Shown here in pieces: positions 15,084-19,002 of a stretch of 19,002 bases of DNA. Source of the stretch: Flavobacterium sp. (GTDB taxonomy: Bacteria > Bacteroidota > Bacteroidia > Flavobacteriales > Flavobacteriaceae); the NCBI GenBank assembly GCA_030152225.1, contig JASLHL010000117.1, positions 1 through 19,002 of the forward strand, read 5' to 3'. The translations under genes were made by a program, and so were the position numbers. Numbering within the stretch: the first letter of the stretch is position 1; each line of letters starts with the position of its first letter. A model generated the notes under the pieces. It saw nothing but the letters and a program-made list of their open reading frames with translations, was not told where the DNA came from and searched no databases.

Positions 15084-15097
15084 AAAAAAACAAAAAA

Positions 15098-17275
15098 ATG
15101 GCAAAAAAAATTAGACATAAAAAGAAAAAACAATTTGATTTTTCGAATAAGATTTTAAAATTTTTAGGGAAGAATCCCAGTAAATCTTTTAACTATAAAC
15201 AAGTAGCTGCCCAATTAGAAGTAGTAGATACTCAAGGCAGAAACGAAATTATTAAAGAACTTAAATTCTTACTTTCCAAAACGTTAATCGAAGAAGTAGA
15301 GGTTGGGAAATTCCGATTTGTTCCAAAAGCAAATTACGTAGAAGGACACATCGATATGACGAGTCGAAAAACGGCGTATTTGGTGAGTGAGGAACTAGAA
15401 GAGGATGTTTTCATCCCGACCAACAACCTAAACAAAGCCCTAGATGGGGATTTGGTTAAGGCTTACATCTACAACAAGCGCAAAGGTCGAAAACCAGAAG
15501 CTGAGGTTGTTGAGGTATTAGAGCGTCACCGTACGCAATTTGTTGGGGTGATTGAGATCCAGAAAAACTTTGCTTTTGTGACCACAGCCGATGCAAAGAT
15601 GTATACGGATATTTTTATTCCCAAAGACAAATTCTTAGATGCACAACCTGGAGATGTTGTTTTGGTTGATTTAGAAGATTGGCCAGAGAAAGCAGATAGT
15701 CCTTTTGGAAAGGTAGTCAAAGTATTGGGTAAACAAGGAGAGCACAACACGGAAATCCACGCTATTTTAGCTGAATATGGACTTCCTAGTGAATTTCCAA
15801 AAGAAGTAGAAGAGTTTGCAAACAAACTCGATACGTCTATTCAGGAAGAAGAAGTAGCCAAACGCCGTGATATGCGTGAGGTATTGACTTTTACGATTGA
15901 CCCAAAAGACGCCAAAGATTTTGACGATGCTTTATCTTTCCAAACCTTAGAGAACGGAAACCATGAAATTGGAGTTCACATTGCCGATGTATCCCACTAC
16001 GTACAAGAAGGAACGATTTTAGATGATGAAGCGTATCACCGCGCAACTTCTGTGTATTTAGTGGATCGTACTGTTCCCATGCTACCCGAAGTATTATCCA
16101 ATTTCGCTTGTTCCCTTCGTCCACATGAGGATAAATATACCTTCTCAGCCGTGTTCGAAATGAATCCAAAAGGCGAGTTAGTAAACGCTTGGTTTGGTCG
16201 TACGGTAACGCATTCTGATCAACGTATGGCCTATGAAGAGGCGCAATACATTATCGAAACGCAAGACCGCACCATTCCAGAAGCTATTTCTATAACTGGA
16301 GAAGCACAAGAAGTAAGTGAAGAAGTCGCTCATGCCGTACTAACGCTAAATCGCTTGGCCATTATCTTGCGTCAAAAACGAATGAAAGCTGGAGCGATTT
16401 CTTTTGATAAGGTAGAGGTAAAATTCAACTTGAACAGTGAAAGTGAGCCTGTCGGCGTTTTCTTTAAAGAAGCAAAAGAAGCCAACCACTTGATTGAAGA
16501 ATTCATGCTTTTGGCGAATCGAAAAGTATCAGAATTTATTGGTAAACAGAAGAAAACCTTTGTGTATCGTATTCACGATGAACCCGATCAAGATAAATTA
16601 TTTGGGTTGCAAGCCGTTATTTCGAGATTTGGTCATTCCTTGAATTTCAAATCCAGAGATACGATTTCCAAATCCTTAAATGAATTACTGAAAAATGTAC
16701 AGGGTAAAAAAGAACAAAACTTAGTCGATACGCTAGCGATTCGAAGCATGAGTAAAGCGAGCTATTCCACACAGAATATCGGGCACTACGGTTTAGCTTT
16801 TGATTACTACTCTCACTTTACATCGCCTATTCGACGTTATCCAGACGTTATGGCGCACCGTTTGTTGGAATTCTATTTACACGGTGGAAATTCAGCGAAT
16901 GCAGAGGAATACGAGACGAAATGCAAGCACTGTTCAGCGATGGAAAGCCTAGCAGCAAACGCTGAACGCGATAGCATTAAATACATGCAAGTGAAGTATA
17001 TGCAAGACCAAAAAGACAAGTCTTTCGTTGGTGTTATTTCTGGTGTGACGGAATGGGGAATTTATGTGGAAATCATCGAAAACAAATGCGAAGGCATGGT
17101 GCGCATACGCGAAATTAAAGAAGATTACTACGTCTATGACGAAAAACAATATGCTTTACTTGGACAAGCTACAAATAACACACTTCAATTGGGTGATACG
17201 GTGGTTGTTTCAGTTAAAAATGCAGATTTGGTTAAGAAACAATTGGACTTTAATTACATACAAAAACTAAGCTAA
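15098..17275 (+). CDS. rnr: ribonuclease R
   Basis: Processive 3'-to-5' exoribonuclease of the RNase II/RNB family that degrades structured RNA and takes part in RNA quality control. The 725 residues contain a basic start, a winged-helix-like N-terminal domain (to about 75), cold-shock/OB domains (about 80-240), the RNB catalytic domain from about 260 with FTIDPKDAKDFDDAL, whose D268, D274, D276 and D277 correspond to the metal-binding aspartates of RNase II, and later HFTSPIRRYPDVMAHR, then a C-terminal S1 domain (about 640-722). The C-terminal basic tail of enterobacterial RNase R is missing, as expected for the shorter Bacteroidetes form. Its TAA is separated by 1 nt from the next ATG, so the two are probably co-transcribed. 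Confidence 0.95.
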   Translation: MAKKIRHKKKKQFDFSNKILKFLGKNPSKSFNYKQVAAQLEVVDTQGRNEIIKELKFLLSKTLIEEVEVGKFRFVPKANYVEGHIDMTSRKTAYLVSEELEEDVFIPTNNLNKALDGDLVKAYIYNKRKGRKPEAEVVEVLERHRTQFVGVIEIQKNFAFVTTADAKMYTDIFIPKDKFLDAQPGDVVLVDLEDWPEKADSPFGKVVKVLGKQGEHNTEIHAILAEYGLPSEFPKEVEEFANKLDTSIQEEEVAKRRDMREVLTFTIDPKDAKDFDDALSFQTLENGNHEIGVHIADVSHYVQEGTILDDEAYHRATSVYLVDRTVPMLPEVLSNFACSLRPHEDKYTFSAVFEMNPKGELVNAWFGRTVTHSDQRMAYEEAQYIIETQDRTIPEAISITGEAQEVSEEVAHAVLTLNRLAIILRQKRMKAGAISFDKVEVKFNLNSESEPVGVFFKEAKEANHLIEEFMLLANRKVSEFIGKQKKTFVYRIHDEPDQDKLFGLQAVISRFGHSLNFKSRDTISKSLNELLKNVQGKKEQNLVDTLAIRSMSKASYSTQNIGHYGLAFDYYSHFTSPIRRYPDVMAHRLLEFYLHGGNSANAEEYETKCKHCSAMESLAANAERDSIKYMQVKYMQDQKDKSFVGVISGVTEWGIYVEIIENKCEGMVRIREIKEDYYVYDEKQYALLGQATNNTLQLGDTVVVSVKNADLVKKQLDFNYIQKLS

Positions 17276-17276
17276 G

Positions 17277-17945
17277 ATGAAAAAAATTGCTGTATTATTT
17301 ATTGCATTATGCGGAACCTTTGGTTTTGCTCAAGATGTCAAAGAAGTAGGGGAGTTTACTAGTGTAAATGTTTTTGACAAAATAGAACTGACGTTGATTC
17401 CGGCCAAAGAAACTAAAATGGAAGTTTCTGGAAGTAATACCAATGAGGTGACCTTTGTAAACAAAAATGGATACTTGAAAATCAAAATGAATTTCAGCAA
17501 CAGTTTTCAAGGAAGTAATACCAAGGTAAAACTGTACTACAAAGCCCTTGAAGAGATCATAGCTGAAGAAGGAGCTAGTATTGAAAGCAACGACGTAGTT
17601 CAAGCAACAAACTTGCGAATTCACAGCAAAACGGGTGCTTCTGTTGATTTAAAAGTAAAGGCAGAAAAACTGATTGTACGCAGCTATACGGGTGGAACGA
17701 TTACCTTAACGGGAAAAACGACTACACAAGATATTTTAGCCAATGCGGGCGCAACAGTTTACAATGAAAAACTAGTCAGTAAACAGACTGAAGTGACCGT
17801 AAATGCTGGTGGTATTGCCAAAGTCAATGCAACGGATTTAGTAGACGCTAAAACTAGAGCTGGTGGAGAAATCATCATCTTTGGAGGCCCGAAACAAATC
17901 AATGAAAAAGTGGTCATGGGCGGAAGTATCAAAAAGGAGGAATAA
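17277..17945 (+). CDS. secreted GIN-domain (DUF2807) protein
   Basis: Exported protein of unknown function. The first 18 residues form a signal peptide (MKKIAVLFIALCGTFGFA, likely cut before QD). The mature part is a head-GIN domain: strand-rich, Gly/Asn/Thr-rich repeats predicted to form a beta-solenoid (for example FTSVNVFDKIELTLIP, VEVSG-like and AGATVYNEKLV segments), starting with the typical 'F..v.v...i...l' opening. The protein ends with NEKVVMGGSIKKEE, the usual GIN ending. At 222 residues it is single-domain with no lipobox Cys and no sorting domain, so it is periplasmic or secreted. It follows rnr after 1 nt; a functional link to RNA decay is unclear and may only reflect gene order. 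Confidence 0.85.
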   Translation: MKKIAVLFIALCGTFGFAQDVKEVGEFTSVNVFDKIELTLIPAKETKMEVSGSNTNEVTFVNKNGYLKIKMNFSNSFQGSNTKVKLYYKALEEIIAEEGASIESNDVVQATNLRIHSKTGASVDLKVKAEKLIVRSYTGGTITLTGKTTTQDILANAGATVYNEKLVSKQTEVTVNAGGIAKVNATDLVDAKTRAGGEIIIFGGPKQINEKVVMGGSIKKEE

Positions 17946-17986
17946 AAGTATTTATTTTTTTCTTATTCAATTGTCATAAAAAGCTG

Positions 17987-17993
17987 TACCTTG
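17987..17993 (+). promoter_or_regulatory. possible -7 element for the LysE-type gene
   Basis: TACCTTG followed by CAG resembles the common flavobacterial TAnnTTTG with one T missing. TTG at 17971-17973 is too close for a standard -33. If used, transcription would begin near 18000, just upstream of the hairpin at 18014-18043. Confidence 0.25.
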
Positions 17994-18013
17994 CAGTAGG
18001 TAATAAACATAGG

Positions 18014-18043
18014 TGCCAATATATAAACTATATTGGCATTTTT
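18014..18043 (+). terminator. terminator-like hairpin between the GIN gene and the LysE-type gene
   Basis: TGCCAATATA (18014-18023) pairs perfectly with 18029-18038 around a 5-nt loop and is followed by TTTTT (18039-18043). It fits the end of the rnr-GIN transcript but stops only 11 nt before the next ATG, so a promoter beyond it is impossible: the downstream gene must be read through it or started upstream of it. Confidence 0.75.
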
Positions 18044-18054
18044 AATTGTGGTAA

Positions 18055-18732
18055 ATGATCGATGACTTACTTACAGGGGTGACCTTAGGTTTTTTCCTAA
18101 GCTTCATGATTGGTCCTGTATTTTTTATTCTTATTGAGACGAGTATTACAAGGGGAATTCGAGCAGCTCTCGCTTTTGATATGGGCGTAATTCTCGCAGA
18201 TGCTCTATTTTTCTCCATTGCCTTTTTTAGTAGCTTTCGCTTGATTAATTCGATTAAAGACGAACCCGCTCTATTTATATTTGGAGGATTATTGATGTTG
18301 ACCTATGGGATTATTTCCTTTGTCAAGCTCAAAAAAGTACAAGTTCACACGATCCAAATTGCTCCACCCAACTTAAAAAGAGAATATTTGAACCTCTTTG
18401 TCAAGGGCTTTCTACTCAACTTTATTAATGTAGGAGTTTTGGGCTTTTGGCTGGCAATTATCATCACATTAGGCCCTAAGATGGACATGGATACCGAACG
18501 CATGTTTTTGTTCTTCTTATTCGCTATTGCCGCCTATTTTGTAACAGATGTATTCAAAATTCTCCTAGCTAAACAACTGCGCAAGAAGTTAACAGCCGAG
18601 AACATTTTAAAAGTAAAGAAAATCAGCAGTGTATTATTAATGATATTTGGACTGGTAATCATGGTAAAAGCCTTTATTCCCACCTCCGATCAAGAATTAA
18701 ACTTGCCAATCCCTCGATTGGAACGAAAGTAA
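18055..18732 (+). CDS. LysE/RhtB family transporter
   Basis: Inner-membrane exporter of the LysE superfamily, which pumps out amino acids or related small metabolites. The 225 residues show six hydrophobic segments (about 5-27, 38-60, 71-91, 117-139, 150-170, 189-207) and the family signature in the first two: SFMIGPVFFILIETSITRG (16-34) followed by FDMGVILADA (41-50). There is no signal peptide beyond the first helix. The substrate cannot be told from sequence. The ATG at 18055 is chosen because it precedes the first helix directly and the hairpin at 18014-18043 lies just upstream. A strong terminator overlaps the stop codon region, so the gene ends its transcript. Confidence 0.88.
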   Translation: MIDDLLTGVTLGFFLSFMIGPVFFILIETSITRGIRAALAFDMGVILADALFFSIAFFSSFRLINSIKDEPALFIFGGLLMLTYGIISFVKLKKVQVHTIQIAPPNLKREYLNLFVKGFLLNFINVGVLGFWLAIIITLGPKMDMDTERMFLFFLFAIAAYFVTDVFKILLAKQLRKKLTAENILKVKKISSVLLMIFGLVIMVKAFIPTSDQELNLPIPRLERK

Positions 18733-18759
18733 AAAAGGATAGCTTCGCTATCCTTTTTT
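18731..18759 (+). terminator. Rho-independent terminator of the LysE-type gene
   Basis: A 13-bp perfect stem (18731-18743 with 18747-18759) with a 3-nt TTC loop; the lower stem is A6/T6, so the right arm supplies the T run. It begins within the stop codon of the transporter gene. It is symmetrical enough to act on both strands. Confidence 0.88.
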
Positions 18760-18785
18760 ACTTTATAGTGATACGTAAACTGTAA

Positions 18786-18848
18786 GTGGTGAATGGTGAG
18801 TGGTGAGTAGTGAATGGTAAGAAGTGAATGGTAAGAAGTGAATGGTGA
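18786..18848. repeat. heptanucleotide tandem repeat, about nine units
   Basis: Nine 7-bp units of consensus RTGGTGA (variants GTAGTGA, ATGGTAA, GAAGTGA) from 18786 to 18848, trailing into a decayed tenth unit. Units 18814-18827 and 18828-18841 are an exact 14-bp duplication. Stop codons occur throughout, so it is non-coding. It lies between two terminators. Confidence 0.88.
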
Positions 18849-18861
18849 ATGTAAACTAAAC

Positions 18862-18890
18862 AAAAAAAGCCCTAACTTTCGTTAGAGCTT
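18862..18890 (-). terminator. terminator of the tRNA-Pro transcript
   Basis: Arms 18868-18876 and 18881-18889 pair around a 4-nt loop (GAAA on the minus strand). The one imperfect position (18871/18886) is C.A on plus but G.U in minus-strand RNA, and the A7 run (18862-18868) becomes the U tract, so it works for the minus-strand tRNA. Confidence 0.82.
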
Positions 18891-18898
18891 TTAGTAAG

Positions 18899-18973
18899 TC
18901 GGGGTGGCAGGATTCGAACCTGCGACCTCCTGGTCCCAAACCAGGCGCGATGACCGGGCTACGCTACACCCCG
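18899..18973 (-). tRNA. tRNA-Pro, anticodon UGG
   Basis: On the minus strand it folds as a complete cloverleaf: acceptor arms CGGGGTG / CACCCCG (18973-18967 with 18906-18900) with A as discriminator, D stem GCG/CGC, anticodon stem CCTGG/CCAGG with loop TTTGGGA (anticodon TGG at 18938-18936), and T arm GCAGG-TTCGAAT-CCTGC. The C1-G72 acceptor end is typical of proline tRNA. CCA is not encoded. It has its own terminator (18862-18890) and a -7 element at 18992-18999. Confidence 0.97.
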
Positions 18974-18991
18974 CTTTCGGTATCGTGAGTG

Positions 18992-18999
18992 CAAATATA
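18992..18999 (-). promoter_or_regulatory. -7 promoter element for tRNA-Pro
   Basis: Minus-strand TATATTTG, a full TAnnTTTG match, 18 nt upstream of the mature tRNA 5' end. The -33 part would lie beyond the window. Confidence 0.42.
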
Positions 19000-19002
19000 C
19001 GG

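Larger units (their letters stand above)
14411..15097. other. 687-bp non-coding region between divergent genes
   Basis: No credible gene: the minus-strand open frames at 14580-14768 and 14832-15104 are Phe/Ser/Lys-rich, lack known motifs and lie over repeats or the rnr leader. It holds the 11-bp tandem repeat and inverted repeats listed separately (14586-14694), a duplicated block (14771-14836), and a hairpin just before rnr. A TACTTTTG at 14821-14828 fits a -7 box for rnr with a ~270-nt leader, but no -33 partner is seen. I found no tRNA-like fold and no recognisable regulatory RNA, although a small RNA cannot be excluded. Confidence 0.6.

Noticed and set aside
14411..15097. tmRNA, 6S RNA or riboswitch in the long gap
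   Set aside because: I could find no tRNA-like ends, no long bubble-type hairpin and no riboswitch core that I recognise; absence is not proven by eye.
14580..15104. Two small minus-strand reading frames (62 and 90 codons)
   Set aside because: Low-complexity Phe/Ser/Lys composition, no motifs, overlap with repeats and with the rnr start, and no promoter or terminator.

Overview
The window looks like a chromosomal segment of a low-GC member of the Bacteroidetes, most likely Flavobacteriaceae; Myroides or a close relative is my guess from the protein sequences, unchecked. Reasons: several genes have a TAnnTTTG box 15-35 nt upstream (the Bacteroidetes -7 element), A-rich leaders replace Shine-Dalgarno sites, and the gene content (GIN-domain protein beside RNase R, bacterial GH3 protein, M23 protein divergent from tatA) is typical of that family.

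Region 1 (1-7169, all minus strand) reads as one long operon with gaps of 16 nt or less. From its promoter end: a membrane-anchored M23-peptidase-fold protein, a GH3-family adenylating enzyme, a large protein with a nucleoside-phosphorylase-like C-terminus, a Wzz-like chain-length regulator, rfbC, rfbD and wecB (cut by the window edge). The last four are envelope polysaccharide genes (dTDP-rhamnose, UDP-ManNAc, chain length), so the start of a surface-glycan locus is joined to envelope/housekeeping genes. rfbD lacks its usual C-terminal tail exactly where wecB begins.

Region 2 (7170-10262): tatA diverges from the operon and converges on tex, with two back-to-back terminators between them. A small DUF1294 membrane protein diverges from tex.

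Region 3 (10279-12298) is the accessory part: a two-gene minus-strand unit made of an ABC/OLD-type ATPase followed, with an 8-nt overlap, by a small protein carrying a PD-(D/E)XK-like D...ExK motif. It is AT-rich in its middle and bounded by two identical 38-bp copies of a terminator hairpin. Removing one copy and the interior rebuilds a compact convergent pair (DUF1294 gene / rpiB) sharing one terminator. I read it as an inserted candidate anti-phage cassette.

Region 4 (12318-15097): rpiB and an acyl-CoA synthetase (both minus), then a 687-bp non-coding stretch with 11-bp tandem repeats, nested inverted repeats and a duplicated short block.

Region 5 (15098-19002): rnr and a secreted GIN-domain protein in one operon, a LysE-type exporter behind a terminator-like hairpin, a heptanucleotide repeat tract, and a minus-strand tRNA-Pro(UGG) with its own terminator and promoter element.
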